Part shown: piece by piece, positions 1 through 12,967 of the stretch
How positions within the stretch are numbered: the stretch's first letter is position 1
Layout of the letters: every line of letters begins with the position of its first letter
Translations under genes and position numbers: made by a program
Assembly (NCBI RefSeq): GCF_901933205.1
Contig: NC_044571.1
Location: 10,021,420 to 10,085,419, forward strand
Reading direction: 5' to 3'
DNA: 64,000 nt
From: Camarhynchus parvulus
Taxonomy: Eukaryota > Chordata > Aves > Passeriformes > Thraupidae
Notes under the pieces: model-generated
Seen by the model: only the letters and a program-made list of their open reading frames with translations
What the model was told of the DNA's origin: nothing
The model's database searches: none

Positions 1-3000
1 AGTGAGACCCTTCAGAAAACTCAGCAGGCTAGGCTTTATCACATCCTGGTCTTTCAGGTGTTTACTGTTTTACCTTCCTGATATAGATGTAATGTTTATT
101 CATCTGTAACTTTCTGGATCACTTATGAAGCCTTTTTAATTAGAGATATAAAATTTGCCACCCTCTAAGTTACTGATATAGTAGGCATTTTTAATTAAAG
201 TCTGTGCAGTTTGTTAGCTGCTCTGCCCTGTCAAGATTTTGAATTCTGTGATCTCTATCCTCTAGGTCTGTTGACTTGAAGCTTTTGAATTATCAGTTTC
301 TTTCAGTATCTTTCCTTATGGTAGCTCAATCATCACAGCTCATCATCCACATTGACAGGCAAAGCAAGCTGTGAAATCCACTCATTCTCTCCAGCAGAGA
401 CTAGTGCAAAGAAAATCCTCTTGGAGGTATCTGTATCCTCTTTATTTACTCTTTCTTTCAGCAGGACCCATGCCCAACCCAACCAGCAGCTGTGAATTTG
501 AAGTTTCACACATGTCCAGGCACTGAAATCAGACCTAGAATGTCCATTCACCTCAGGCCTTTTCTCTAGTGCTGCCCCCACAAGGTGTAGGTTGGTGAGC
601 ACATTCCCCTCTTGACCTCTTGGGTCTGAAAGACTGTAACCTCAAAATAAGAGCTTCTCCCATGGTTTTCCTTGTTCCTCCCAGCTGAAATACAAAATTA
701 ACCATGATGCATGAATTTCCACAATCTCTGATGCATTATTTGAGGAAAACTATACATATTTAGCCATACTCTGATTGCACTCATATGTTCTATTACGGAC
801 ATAATAGAAAAATGCAGCATAAATATAAAGTTTGTTTTAAACATATATCAGAGAAAGAGGAAAAAAAAACAGAAAAAAAAAGAAAGAAGATTGGTAATTC
901 TATGCATGACAAAAAATGTTACTCTTTATTGAATTAAAATTCTGCCACCCATAAAATAATAATTCTTTTTTCATGTGAGAAAGACAGAACTTTCTAGTTA
1001 CATCAATGTAACTTAATAACTTGCCCAAGGGGAACAGAGCTCTCAAAAGATTAAAAAAAATCCCACTCCAGAGTTATAACCTTCAGATCCCAAATACAGA
1101 ATCTGATTGCTAATTTCATGACGAAGACTTCCTATTAAACTTCTCCCAGAAGTCACGAAGATTTGGTCTACTCTTAATATTTACAGCAAAGTAAAAGGCC
1201 TGTTAGGACATTGTCTAATAATGTGCAGCAGAAACTCTTGATGGAATGTCACCATCTGTGTCTGTGCTGAAAATGGAACTTACTTTTGAAGATATGATTT
1301 AAATTATTCTTTACCAATTAAAGTACCAGAGTGCCAAAGTGATGACAAGATTTTTCCTGTCTACTTCTTAAAATTATGAGAGTCTTTTTTCATTTTTTCC
1401 CCATCCTCTAGAAGTTTATGGGAAGTAAATTTTCAAAGTAGTGACATTAATGGGACTCATGCAGTTAAATCCCTATGCATCACTTTGAAAATTAACTTGC
1501 TAGTGTACTAATAAAAATTTAGGTCCTTGAATATTTATGATCCTCTATGGGATATCATAAATGTAGCTCTTATTTAAATAAATAGGTGGAAAATGTGCCA
1601 TGTTTGCATAGTTTACTGATATTCATATAATTGCAATCAAACTGCATTGTCCAAGAGTGTCAGATTAATTTCCATTGTTCCATTTGCTGTTTGACCCTAT
1701 CCCCCTTGATAATTGCAGATTTTCATCTGGATTCCATTTCCAGAGTTTAATCTCCCACTTAGAAGGACAGTGAGATAAAGACCAAGAGCGCAGGGAAGGA
1801 AAGCATTTTAATTGGAAAAGTGTAATTGAGGTGCTGAAAGCTGCTGGTTTCCTGGGAGCTGCACAGCTGATGTCTTCTTTGGGTGGCCTTGGAAATTTCC
1901 ATCAGCTCCTGGCTGGCAAGGGACCTCCTGAATGGCTGCTGAAGGTGGGAAGGCAGGGACAGAGATGAGTGGTGTAAGAGTCTAGCGGAAGATTGATTTA
2001 ATCCTAAAATTTGGCACAGACAGCTACAAAACTGTGGTTACTTCTGGGCCTACTCAATGCCCACAGCTCTAGATGGGCCATAATAAATATCCAGAAACAG
2101 CTTCTGCAGCAGGACTGCTACAGTGCTGGGTATTAATCACACATTGTGAGAAGAAAAAATTCAGATTGACTCTGACATGATTTATCTACATGATTTAGCG
2201 CCTTGTACACACCACATCTTTGCAAGCCTGGGTCTCTTGCCTTGAGGTACTTGTCTGGTGGGACAGGAACTCTGCCCCATCATACATGAGAGAGGATGGT
2301 GCCCAAGGGGCTATGTCTGGGGATAATATCCAGAACCAAAGCACTCCTTCACAGGAAATTGTGAGTCTGTGCCTCAGGTGCCTGCTCTATCTTCTGTTCA
2401 ATACTCCAAGCACAGTGAGAGGATTGTCATTTTAGCTAAACCATCTCCTGCTGCCCTAGAAATCACGAGTCAGGGTATTTCTACATCCATGTCATCATGT
2501 AGGCTCTTACAAGTTGCCTTGTCTTCTTGTTGACCTAATTAGTTATTTATTGCTTTTGTGTCTGCAAGACTTCTAGAACAATATAGTCCTTGGAGAATGA
2601 AATGTTTTTGTAAAATGTTACCAGCTGAATTGTGGCACCAAAATAGAGCAATGACAGAGCATTTGTTCATCTGAGGATTCAGCGGAGGAGGAACCACGAG
2701 CAGAGCAAGCTATGGCAGCCTGACAGCTTGAATTGTCATGCCAGCAGAGCTTAAGTCTTCATCATTTTTATCCTTTGAGAACATAATTAGATCTACCTAT
2801 TAAAATGATATCTAACAAAATCAAACTTTTCATACTAATTATATAAAAGAATGAAGAAATAGCATATGACTAAGGAACATTGATTTCTGTCTTGTTACTC
2901 AATTACTTATCCACCCAGAAAACTGTCATTGTAACAATGCTTAAATGCATTTCTACTGATGCAGAAAGGACCTCACAGGGACAAGAGAAAGTTTAATAAA

Positions 3001-4306
3001 GGGAGGAGGACAAGACTGAGAAACAGAATCTGGGGAGCACAGCTGGAAAGTTCTCTCTTAAAATATTAAGCTAACAGCTACCTTTTTTCTTTTTTTTTTT
3101 TTTCAGTTACCAGAGTGTTGTATCTTTTCTAAAAAGAGCCCCAAATCAAAACCACAACCCATGATCCGTTCATTGGTGTTCATCCAATTTATACAACTCT
3201 ATCATAGACTAGTTCTTGTTATTTTAAAGACTAGATTTCTCAAGATATGCATGTGTGTATGCATATTTGATTCATCCAAAATTTGGGGGGTTTCTTTTGT
3301 AAAAAGACACCATAATTCAGCTATCTTTTACTCCTTCAAGATTGCTGAAGTTTGTACTTTGAAAATATAATTGTTCTTGTAATAATTTCCTGTTATTCCT
3401 TTAGGGAGCTGAAAATCATCTAATCGGACTTCATGCTTGTCTTTAAAGGCCCAACCTGTATCTAAAATGTGTCAGCTAAAATGGAACAAGTGTTATGTGT
3501 ATGTGTGCATGTGAAGGAAAAAAAAAAAGATAAACAGAAAGGAAAAAACTCTAGGACATGTTGTAGTTCCTCTTTCCTTATCATGAAGCAAAAATGGCAA
3601 AAATAGGAGCATTGTTGCTATGCATCTCATGGTCCTTGCTCATGTCCCCATGGTAACTAGCAGAAGTCATTTGCATTCTGCAGAAGCATCAGGGAGATGC
3701 ATGTGTGCAGCAGTTCAGAGGGGTGCATGGTCCAAAGGACATGGTAAATATGGCCAGCTTTGCAAAAACCCTAAAAGGTCACCCTCAGGAAGCTAACCAA
3801 AGTCCTATTAATATTTAAACCTTCCAAAACAAATTTTTATTTCAAGGATGGTTTGAACATTCAGTAATGGGAAAAACTCTGAAAGTTTGTGGTGATCTAA
3901 CACACAGCTCATGAAGCAGGCCCACAAATGTTATCAGGAAGTAAAATTCTTCTGAAAGTGGAGATGCAGATTTGCTTCAACTTTACATTTGGTCCTCATT
4001 TAACTACATAAAAAAGTTTAATTAATGTTTTCTTTCACTATTGCCTGTTTGTTTTCCTCCTGCCAAAATGTCCTTCCCTCTGTTATGGATTTTCAAGATT
4101 TATAAATATTTTTATCTATATGATGTATAATTATATTTTACTATAAATATGATATGTACTTTAAATATCTAAGGAATAATTATGATATATTTATAGAAGT
4201 ACAATTATATTTCAGTATATACTATAAATATTATATACTTATGAATATAGTTTTTTAGAAAATGTCTGTTTTCATAGAAAATGTCACTGATAATTTTATC
4301 TATATG
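1..4306. other. Unannotated AT-rich DNA
   Basis: No gene or recognisable transposable element is supported here. The short open frames (up to about 90 codons) have no recognisable domains and no supporting splice context. The stretch includes a T-rich run ending in CAG near 3083-3106 and a strongly AT-rich low-complexity segment at about 4090-4255, made of TATAAATA-like words. The block 1700-1930 is less AT-rich and looks unique, but I cannot assign a function to it. Confidence 0.6.
4302..4306. repeat. Left target-site duplication of ERVL LTR
   Basis: ATATG immediately precedes the LTR and is repeated exactly at 5706-5710, just after its last base. This fixes both boundaries to the base. Confidence 0.85.
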
Positions 4307-4781
4307 TGTGTTGGGTTTGCACTATAAAGTTTTCATAGCAGGAGTGCTACTGAAGTGGATTCTCTAAGAAGTTGCCAGAAGCTTCCCCTGTGTCCAACAA
4401 AGCCACTGCCAGCCAGCTTCAAGACAGAGCTGATTCTGGCCAAGCCCATCAGTGATGGTGGGAGCAACTCTGGGGTAATGTATTTAAAAAAGGTGAAAAA
4501 ACCCTGCTCAGCTGCAGCAGGAGATAGGAGAATATGTGAGAACAACAGCCCTGAGCCCCCCAGATCGGGGCAGAAGGAGGAGCAGGAGGTGCTCAGGCGC
4601 CAGAGCTGAGGTTCCCCTGCAGCCCTCGGTGCAGACCATGGAGAGGCAGCTGTGCCCTGCCACCCATGGGGGAGCAGAGATCCACCAGGAGCAGGTGGGA
4701 GCCTGAAGGGTGCTGTGACCCCACGGGAAGTCCATGCTGGAGCAAGTTTGCTGCAGGACTTGTGATCCTGCAGGGAATCCA

Positions 4782-4787
4782 CTCTGG
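4782..4787. repeat. Target-site duplication, nested LTR copy 1 (left)
   Basis: CTCTGG, repeated exactly at 5175-5180. Removing the insertion and one hexamer rejoins the ERVL LTR. Confidence 0.88.
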
Positions 4788-5174
4788 TGTGATGGTGTTC
4801 ACAGGGGTCTTAGGATGAGGGAAGAGACGAGGATCTGATTCCACATTTCAGAACGCTTGATTTAATATTTTATGATATATATTATATTAAAACTATACTA
4901 AAAGAATAGAAGAAATTATTTCATCAGAAGGATAGCTAAGAATAGGAAAAAAAAAGGAGTGAATAACAAAAGCTTGTGTCTCAGACAGAGTCTGAGCCAG
5001 CTGGATTGTGATTGGCCATTAATTAGAAACAACCACACGAGACCAATCACAGATCCACCTGTTGCATTCCACAGCAGCAGGTAACCATTGTTTACATTTT
5101 TCTCCTGAGGCCTCTCAGCTTCACAGGAGAAAAAATCCAAAGGAAAAGATTTTTCAGAAAATATAATGGCTACA
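4788..5174 (-). mobile_element. Compact songbird ERV solo LTR, copy 1 (nested)
   Basis: A 387-bp solo LTR read on the minus strand. It begins TGTAGCCATTA at 5174 and ends at 4788 with a terminal CA. It is flanked by the perfect 6-bp duplication CTCTGG (4782-4787 and 5175-5180), which suggests class II (ERVK-like) integration. It shares continuous similarity with the copies at 15680-16101 and 55704-56089. Shared landmarks are an imperfect hairpin just inside the 5' end, an inverted pair of CCAAT boxes (5009-5015 and 5043-5049) and an A/T-rich core before the 3' end. The poly(A) signal region is degraded. It lies inside the ERVL LTR and is therefore younger than it. No retroviral coding sequence is attached. 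Confidence 0.9.
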
Positions 5175-5180
5175 CTCTGG
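5175..5180. repeat. Target-site duplication, nested LTR copy 1 (right)
   Basis: CTCTGG, an exact match to 4782-4787, starting directly after the terminal base of the nested LTR. Confidence 0.88.
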
Positions 5181-5705
5181 AATGATTTATTCTCGAACTG
5201 CTGCACCCTATCTGACGGATCCATGCTGGAACAGTTTATGAGGAATTGCAGCCCATGGGAAGGATTCATGTTGGAGAGGCTGGTGGTGAACTCTCTCCAG
5301 TGGGGGGAACCCCATGCTGGAGCAGAGGAAGAGTGTGAGGAGTCCTCCCTCTGAGGAGCAAGGAGCAGCAGAGACCCCCAGTGATGAACTGACCACAGCC
5401 CCCATTTCCTTTTGCTTGCACTGCTGAGGGGGAAGGGCTCGATAATTCAGGAGTGAAGTTGAGTCCAGGGAGAATAGCATGGAGTAGATGTTCTTAAGAT
5501 TTTTTTTTTATTCTTACAAGCCTGCTCTGATTTGATTGGTAATAAATTACATTAATTTCCCTGAGTCAAACCTGTTTTGCCTGTGATGGTAACTGGAGAG
5601 TGATCTCTCCTTGTCCTTTTCTCAAACCACGAGTCCTTCAGCATATTTTCTCTCCCCTGCCCAGCTGCAGAAAGGAGTGAGAGTAGTTTTGGTCAACCCA
5701 CCACA

Positions 5706-5710
5706 ATATG
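5706..5710. repeat. Right target-site duplication of ERVL LTR
   Basis: ATATG directly follows CCACCACA and matches 4302-4306 exactly. Confidence 0.85.
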
Positions 5711-6091
5711 CAATGATATCTCCTAAGAGTCCTATTTGGAAAAAAAATCAGATTAAATGCAAGGGAAATAAAATAAAGAAAGTAACAAAAAAGTACTAAG
5801 AAGAAAATAGCAATTCTACATGTTGAGGAATTCTGACCTACATTCCACGTGCTTTGTATGCAGTAGCTTAGATGAGTGCTGAGAAAAGGCTGAATGTTTT
5901 ATATTTCTTCTATTTTTTTCACTCTACTTTCTTTTCTCTTGACTATTCTCAATGCTGAAATTCCAATTTCTTTTCTCTTCGAGGTCTTCAGGTCTAACTT
6001 CTTATTAGCCTTTAATGATGTTTCTCTCAGAAAATCCCACAAGACTCTCTCTCTCCTAGTTTTTAAAAGCCAGATTTTTGAATCTAGCATG

Positions 6092-6138
6092 CTGCAGAGT
6101 ACTTCACTCAACTGCAGAGTACTTCACTCAACTGCAGA
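6092..6138. repeat. 20-bp perfect tandem duplication
   Basis: The unit CTGCAGAGTACTTCACTCAA occurs twice back to back (6092-6111 and 6112-6131), followed by a partial third copy CTGCAGA. The exact identity suggests a recent duplication. It lies in otherwise unique sequence. Confidence 0.9.
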
Positions 6139-9100
6139 CTGTTAACACTGAATTATTGTTTTTAAGAGAGTGTGTATATGTATGCATATATATATATGTA
6201 CATAGATATGTCTCTTTCATGCACTTGCACGCACAACCTCAGACACAGAGCTGGGATTTACTCTGTTTCTGCTCTGGAATGACACTGTGAGGGTACAAGG
6301 CAGTGTGAGGGTTTCTCTAGAGTGAGGAAGGAGCCTTTTGCCTCCAGCAAATGGCCCCAAGAATGGTGACTACCTGGTAATTCACCACAGGTAATCATGA
6401 TGATTATCATTTTAGAAAACCTTCTCCATGAAAGAAGATCAGATGAGATGGGACAAAGCTGATGCTGCAATGCTTTAACAAAAGGAACTAACCTACACTC
6501 TCACAGCCCACAAATACCTATATATTTGCCTCATAAAGCCTGAGGCCATGTGCACCTAAGTCAAAAGATATCATTATATGACAAATACAGCAAACACAGC
6601 CATTCTTTTCAATATAGTAATATTTGAACATCAGAAATATTCATATAATAGGGATTAAGAAAGAGAGAAATAATTTTTGTAGTCTCTCTCAGGATTAGCC
6701 ATGCATTAGCACACTGAGCTACCCAAGTTCTGCAAAGGAAACATCATTCAGGCCCACTTCCCTGGCTTTAAGTTTGCTAGAAAAACCAAGTTCACTGAAC
6801 TATACATAGAAACTTTGCAGAACTGGGCTGTATTCTGAGCTGCTTCCTTGCAGAGTTTGGAACTTTGATTTTCAGCATTTGCCTATCCAGTTTCACACCT
6901 GAGTTCATACTCTGTGTGATCAAATCAACTCAGGCTGATATATTTAGACTTTACCTGCGTGAAGTTTTCTCTGTGAACTAGGGTGAAGCACATTGCTCCG
7001 TAGAGCCATGCAGATTATTTGCACGTCAATAACAACACAAAAACAATATATCGGATTTATCACCTTGCATTTCTGATTTTGCATGTGTTGGTGTAAAAAA
7101 GAAAATAATACTCTTTTTTTTAATGGATCAAACCCTCCCATATTACTGCCAAAATAGTTTTAAATATTGTATAATACTTTCAATAAAAAACACGTATTTC
7201 TGCCACCTGTGGTTTATTGACAGCTCAGGCATTCTTGAGATTTACTTGAGGTAGGCTAAAAACCACTGTGAGGTGAAAGAAATGGTCATGGACTAGAAAA
7301 TAAGGGTTCCAGTGCCTTATATGTCTCAGAGTATGTCCTTGGACAAGAGAACATGTAGATAATGCAGAGATACTGTGAGATTTCATTACCTAATGTTTAC
7401 ACAGCACTTTGAACTAACGAAGCATTACAGTGCAAAGCTTTACTTTCAGCCACGGCACTTCAAGGATGCACAAAGGATCAAATATCCTTTTCACTTACAC
7501 ATTGAAGAGGACATCTGGTTTTGTTTTGAAGTTCTACCATCCTTTTGGCTTTTCATGTCACTTCAAGGTTGCTTCTTACCTCTTATTGAGTACTTACTTC
7601 AAATTCCTTTTTCTGCATCTTCGCCTTTGTTATAAAAATTGATTCAAGGTTTGCACACAGCTGCTGAACTGGATGCTTGGAGGAGGGAATAATTCATCCT
7701 TAAAAGGAATGTTCCTCATATCAAGAATATTTTACACTGCAAGGATATCCTAGTCCAGTGTTCAGTTTCTATTGTTAGAGTGGCATGGGCTTGGCTAGCA
7801 TTATCTTGAGTCTACTATGTCATAGTAAAGCAAAAACTAAAAGGATTTGTATCTTAGGTAACTTACAGTGATATGTAGGCAGTTTTCCATGATTTACTGC
7901 TTGTAATGAGAAAATCAATGTTTGCTTTAAAAAGGAACCTGTGAATGTGACTCGTATTCCATTAGTTTTCAAAGTCTGTGTTTTAATAATTTGATTTTTT
8001 TCTTTTTGAAAGCAATTTGCAAAATTTATGAGAGGAAGAGGGTTTTTTATTTCCCAAATGATCCTCTGCTCTCATCAAAGAGTGTGTTCTAGCAAGTAAT
8101 TGCTGCAAGATGAAAGGATAAAGTTTCACTATATTGTGCAGAAGATACGTAGTGAAATTTACTTGCTGCAATAATGAGATTTGACTTTGTTGTTTTTATT
8201 TATTTCTATTTACTCAAGGTTTGATATGAAGAAGCTATAAAATTTAAACATTGTGGGACAGTTTTGTTTCCTGATAGTTCAGGGATGTTTGTAGGGTATT
8301 TTCAGGGATCCAAATCATGCTTAAAACAAATTTCACCAGTAGCATAAGGTCAGTGAGATCATAAGCTTTTTTCCAAATTGGTCACGAACAATTTGACACA
8401 GTTATAAACAGTTTAAGGAGATTTTCAAATATTCAATTTAATTATTCATTTCATCTCAGATCCAAGCCTGAATTTTCAACAATAATTTCTCAATTTTCTG
8501 CCTTTTTAGCCTCCTCTCTATTTCTCTGTATCTTTCCATGAGGGAAAATTACTTGTTACTACTACTATGCTACTGGTGTCCTGGCATTACTGTAAGAAAT
8601 TATGAAGACAGGTGACAAAACTCAACTCAGCACCAAAAGGAAGGAGATACAGACTCCCACAGTTGAAAGGACTGAGGAATCACAGGGCCCTGGAAGTACA
8701 ATGGTCTGGAACAAAACACAGGGACAGTAGATGCCAGGACAAATCTTCTGGGTGTACAGGAGCTGAAGGGCTGTAATGAAACAGGCAAAATCAGACATCC
8801 AAGACAAACAACATCAGTAAAAGTATGAAAAAAAGTTATTTCATACCTTTTTAAACAAGGAGTTGTGAGCATAAGAAACACCAGGAGACACACCACTGAA
8901 CACGGCTTGGACAGATGAGAGGTGACTCAGCTGAAGTGAACCTCAGTGATTTGTCTTCTTCCTGTGCTGGCAGCAGGCACATTTTAACCACACCAGGTTC
9001 AGTCATACAGAACTTCCTTTAGGGAAAATGGCTGCTGTAGAAAGCCAGCCTGGTATTAAAGAAGTTTGCTCTGTGAAGAGAAGGAAAACCCACTTGCGGC

Positions 9101-9248
9101 AAGCAGATAAAGTTCGGCCCATTGTGAAAACCAACTATACTTGTATTTGTCCTGCCCCAATGATGCATTTGATAACAGCATTTAAAAATGAAATCTCTGC
9201 CACTTTTTGCAAAATGCATCCTTTTAGCTTCTAGGAAACATTTCTTAC

Positions 9249-9328
9249 CTTTTCTGTGGCACATTGACTATGTCAGTAGAAAGCCGTGCCATGACTTTGG
9301 GAGCTACACAGCAGAATAACCATGCCTC
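9249..9328 (-). other. Exon-like segment with splice signals (speculative)
   Basis: Read on the minus strand, a pyrimidine-rich tract ending CCCCTCAG stands just before 9328, and a donor GTAAGA follows 9249. The 80 nt between are open in one frame only (26 codons, starting in phase 0 and ending in phase 2). The peptide begins EAWLFCCVAP and is not one I recognise. No partner exon was found nearby. An open frame of this length between chance splice-like words is not rare, so this is weak. Confidence 0.15.
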
Positions 9329-12300
9329 CTGAGGGGAGAATGCTAAAGATCTATTTTAAAAGTTTCTGCTGAGATTGGAGTTGGACATTAACAGACCATT
9401 TTTGCCACAGTGCTGTTTTGATAATTCCTAAAACAACAGCTGGTTCTACATCCTTAAATGTTATTTTTATTTTGGTAAGCTTAGTCTGCTCCAGCACTTT
9501 TTACTGCGTAGCATGGAGCTCACATTTGTCCCTTATGCTGTGTGTGGCAGAACTGATTTGGCAGTGTAATAACTACAGACCATACTTGTTCCCATTTCAT
9601 AGGAGGTGTGACTATGACACTACATACACTTAAATATTCACAATAACCTCATGAAAGAGTTTCTTTAGATTCACAAAAAGAAGCAGGAGGGAGAAAAAAG
9701 GAACTCTCCCATGCTTCTCACCAAGTATCTGTGTGGTATGCTGGGAAAGGTCACTGGGCTTTGCAACTGCTTCAAAAATATTACTGTGCTTAGGTGTCTA
9801 ACACTCTTGAAAATCCATTTCAGAAAAAAAAATGAGATATGGCAATATCCAATTTTTTGAAAAGATGGTAAATATGAGCTTTGTAAATGTTTTTCATTTT
9901 AATGTTTGACTGAGCCTCAGCTTTGCTGGATGGGAAGACAGTGAAGTTCCTTTCCCAAATAAAACAGCAGGAATTGTTCTTTTGTCTGCCCAAAGATGTA
10001 GGTCTTCACAACCAGCATTTAAATTTGATGAGTTAAGAGATATAAAGGTTAGAGAAAATTTTTAAAAAAAAAATTTTAAAAATAAGAAAAACAAAGCTGT
10101 TTGTACCATCTAAAGTTTCATGACTTTTCAAGCCTTGTACGGGAGATTAAGCTTCATACAGGGACATGGGAGTTATGGGAGTTTTCCCTTGCATAATCAG
10201 AGGCTTCTGGTTTCAGCTGCTGAACAGGTTTATCAACTGTTCAACACTTTATTTCCATATCTAAAATTTTACTTGCAGACATTAGTCCCATGCAGTTTGG
10301 TTATCAAGACCAGTAAGAGATTTCTTGAAGGTCCTATTTAATTGAGTTCTGTGTGTAGAAGATGTGTTACAGAGCCAGGATGTATTCCTATAATGCTCTC
10401 CACACCTTCTCTTCTATTCATCCTGTCTTTTTCCTTTTCTCCTTGGTTAGGGTACAACTTTGTGGATTATATGACAGGAAAACATACTGAGCAGTGGTTA
10501 ACATCTGTGGCATTGCATGTTCTCCTTAGATATTAAAGGTTGTATTCTTATAATTTATGGATGTTTTCAAAAGGAGTGATAGTTTTTCTTCCACATAAAA
10601 ATGTTACTAAATTAACACTTTCTGAGCCAGCTTACAATGGTACTACTAGGAAAAATGCCTAAGTGTTGAAATCCAGTGACTGGTAATTTGTAAAATTTCC
10701 ATTCATTCTTAACAATGTTAATTTCTTTAGGCATCTTTAATTAATTATTGTTGAAACCTTGGAATAAAGTGTGGGGTAAGAGTTAGGTTAGCACTGTGAA
10801 ACTCACTCTTCCATATCATAATTTTCCATTGTTAAATTAACTATAGTGTTTTACTGATCTTTGCATGCTTTTCTTTTGTTCAAGCAATACAATAAACATA
10901 TTTTTAATGAAAACCTTTTAATGACAATTACTTGCTACAGTACCTTTCATTGCCATTATCCACATGACTGACTGCTTTTGTAAAGGAAAAAATGAAAGTT
11001 ATCAGCTTATGCTGGGAAATTGTGGTAAGCATCAGGGTCAGACACAATGCAAAGGGAAAGGCCTCATAAAAGAAGTAATTTTCATTTGAAGAAATTAGAA
11101 TATCTTGAAAATGTATTGTAAGCATAATAGGCAGGAAAGAAGTAATTTCTAATAAATGCTAAAATAAATTAAAATATGATGTAGCTATTAGTGAGGCAAA
11201 ATTAAACTAGCAAAATCAATGAAATATATAACCATATTTTCAATATTTCTGTGAATTAAGTAACATATTTAAATTTTGTTGATTATATATTATGTTGCAA
11301 TATGTTTGACCATAGGTTTTCTTCCCTTAGAAAATAAACAAAATGCTTGAATTCATAAGAAGTTTATAATGGTAAATTTAAAGTTACCAAAAAAATAGAT
11401 CTGTTTTTCTCCTTGGTTACCTTTCAAAACCTTTAAAACTATTCTACACATCCCCAATGTTCTCTGTCAGCAGGCTAAAAACCAAGATGTAATCTTTCTA
11501 AATTCAATTTTAGTCTGATATTTAGCCACCAGAGGCTCTTACTAGGACTGCATGAGTTCTCTCTTTGACAAATATATCATCCATAAAAAAAGAATGAAAA
11601 AGAAAGAAAAATAAATAAAGAAAAAAACTTTTGGGCAACGAAAAAATGCTAATAAGAAAGAATTAACACAATGAATTTAAGGAACTAATGAATTGTTTGG
11701 CCTGTGTATTCAGCAAATTCTCATGAATAACAAATATTGATTCATGGATAGTCTGCTACTCTGCTATCCAAAAAAAGGGAGATCTATAATGCATATTTTT
11801 AATAATGAAAAGCTAAGTCGCAGTGCTTCACAGCACTGTTCACTTTTGACAGCTCTCTTACAGCAAATTTAATTTTATCTGTTCTGTCTCAGTATTCCTG
11901 CTGAGAATTCAGAATTCAGTGGGCTAATTCTGCCTTTTAAATTGGCAGTAGGTATGATTTTATCCAAAGTAAAAAGTGATTTACATATTTCTTCTGTTTT
12001 GGGCAGCAAATAAAGTTTTGTGAGTCTCTTGAAACAAATCCCAGGGGCACCTCACTTTTGGCTTCATATATATTAGACTAGGAAATATAACATCTACTGT
12101 TTATTTCTTTTAGAAAAGTAAATTAATTTAATTTAATATTTGCTTTTGACACAGAAGATGTGGCTGTAAGCAGTTCAAGTGATGTTCAACCCTATTTTTT
12201 TTCTATGCAACTGCTTGCCTTTGATGAATATGTAATACAGGGAAGAATTGAGCTCTTTTTTTTCCTCTTCAAATTAGCATTTGCTTAATATATGACATTT

Positions 12301-12967
12301 TATTATGCGGAGAATACGTTGTACAAACTGACACAAGGAAGTTTTCTGAGTTGTGATGAAATGTGAAAAACTGTATGTTCTGTCTCCTGGGTTATTCTCC
12401 AAGCTGCTAACCAGAAACAGAACAGCAATGTACAGAAATAGCTATGTAGTACATAGCTACACTCTGTTCTGGAGCCTAAAATGAAAATTAATTCTATGTT
12501 CCTGTGCACAACTGTTTCCTTATGATTATTAATGCAGCTCTATCACTTGTGGGAATTTCTCCAATGTGTTCATCTTGTTAACAATTCTTACCCATGTTAA
12601 TCTGCAGATATCTACCAAACAGCAGTGAGCACCTGGGAACCCCTGGCTTTAAATCTTCTTTCTCTTTAATGTCTGCACTCTCTCAGAGACTCCTATAATG
12701 TGCTGGAATTTTAGGTTGCTTCATTCTGTCTTTTGCTCCAAGGAGATGGCAAACTCTCTTCTGGAGAATATGGAAAAGTACCTGGTCTGTTGGTGTTGCC
12801 AGGACACGTCTGTTAATGTTCAAACAAGGGCTTGCTGGTTCCTGGCCAGTGCAAGGGGCAGGATAAGGGAATGGGGCACAGCTCCTGTCACTTCAAGCAA
12901 AGAGGAGGTTGCTCATGTGGCAGTGCTGTGGGGCTTGTGGGCTTGTTGGGCTGGTGGGAGAAAAGCA

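Larger units (their letters stand above)
4307..5705 (+). mobile_element. ERVL-type solo LTR, interrupted by a nested LTR
   Basis: The element starts TGTGTTGGG and ends CCACCACA. It is flanked by the perfect 5-bp duplication ATATG (4302-4306 and 5706-5710), the length expected for ERVL-class integration. About 1.0 kb remains once the nested element and its duplicated hexamer (4788-5180) are removed. A TATA-like TATTTAAAA lies near 4480, and a poly(A) signal AATAAA at 5541-5546 precedes a T-rich stretch, which fixes the plus orientation. The middle consists of degenerate repeated blocks around 'ATGCTGGAGCA' (for example near 4733 and 5223), typical of a large bird LTR of this kind. No internal gag, pol or env is attached, so this is a solo LTR left by LTR-LTR recombination. 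Open frames read across it on either strand are not genes. Confidence 0.88.
5711..12967. other. Mostly unique AT-rich DNA, no supported gene
   Basis: No recognisable transposable element and no convincing coding region. Small items are a perfect 20-bp tandem duplication at 6092-6131, short (TA)n at about 6185-6198, and an A/T palindromic run AAAATTTTTAAA... near 10055-10082. 9070-9235 has an even, complex composition that resembles a conserved noncoding block. 9249-9328 on the minus strand has exon-like boundaries and is listed separately. Open frames of 60-90 codons have no recognisable content. Confidence 0.55.

Noticed and set aside
4333..4844. Minus-strand open frames of up to 149 codons near 4.3-4.8 kb
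   Set aside because: They lie inside the ERVL-type LTR, antisense to its promoter-to-poly(A) direction. They reflect its GC-rich internal blocks rather than a gene.
11827..11846. Small hairpin CAGTGCTTCACAGCACTG
   Set aside because: A 7-bp stem with a 4-nt loop is too short for a microRNA precursor or terminator and is expected by chance.
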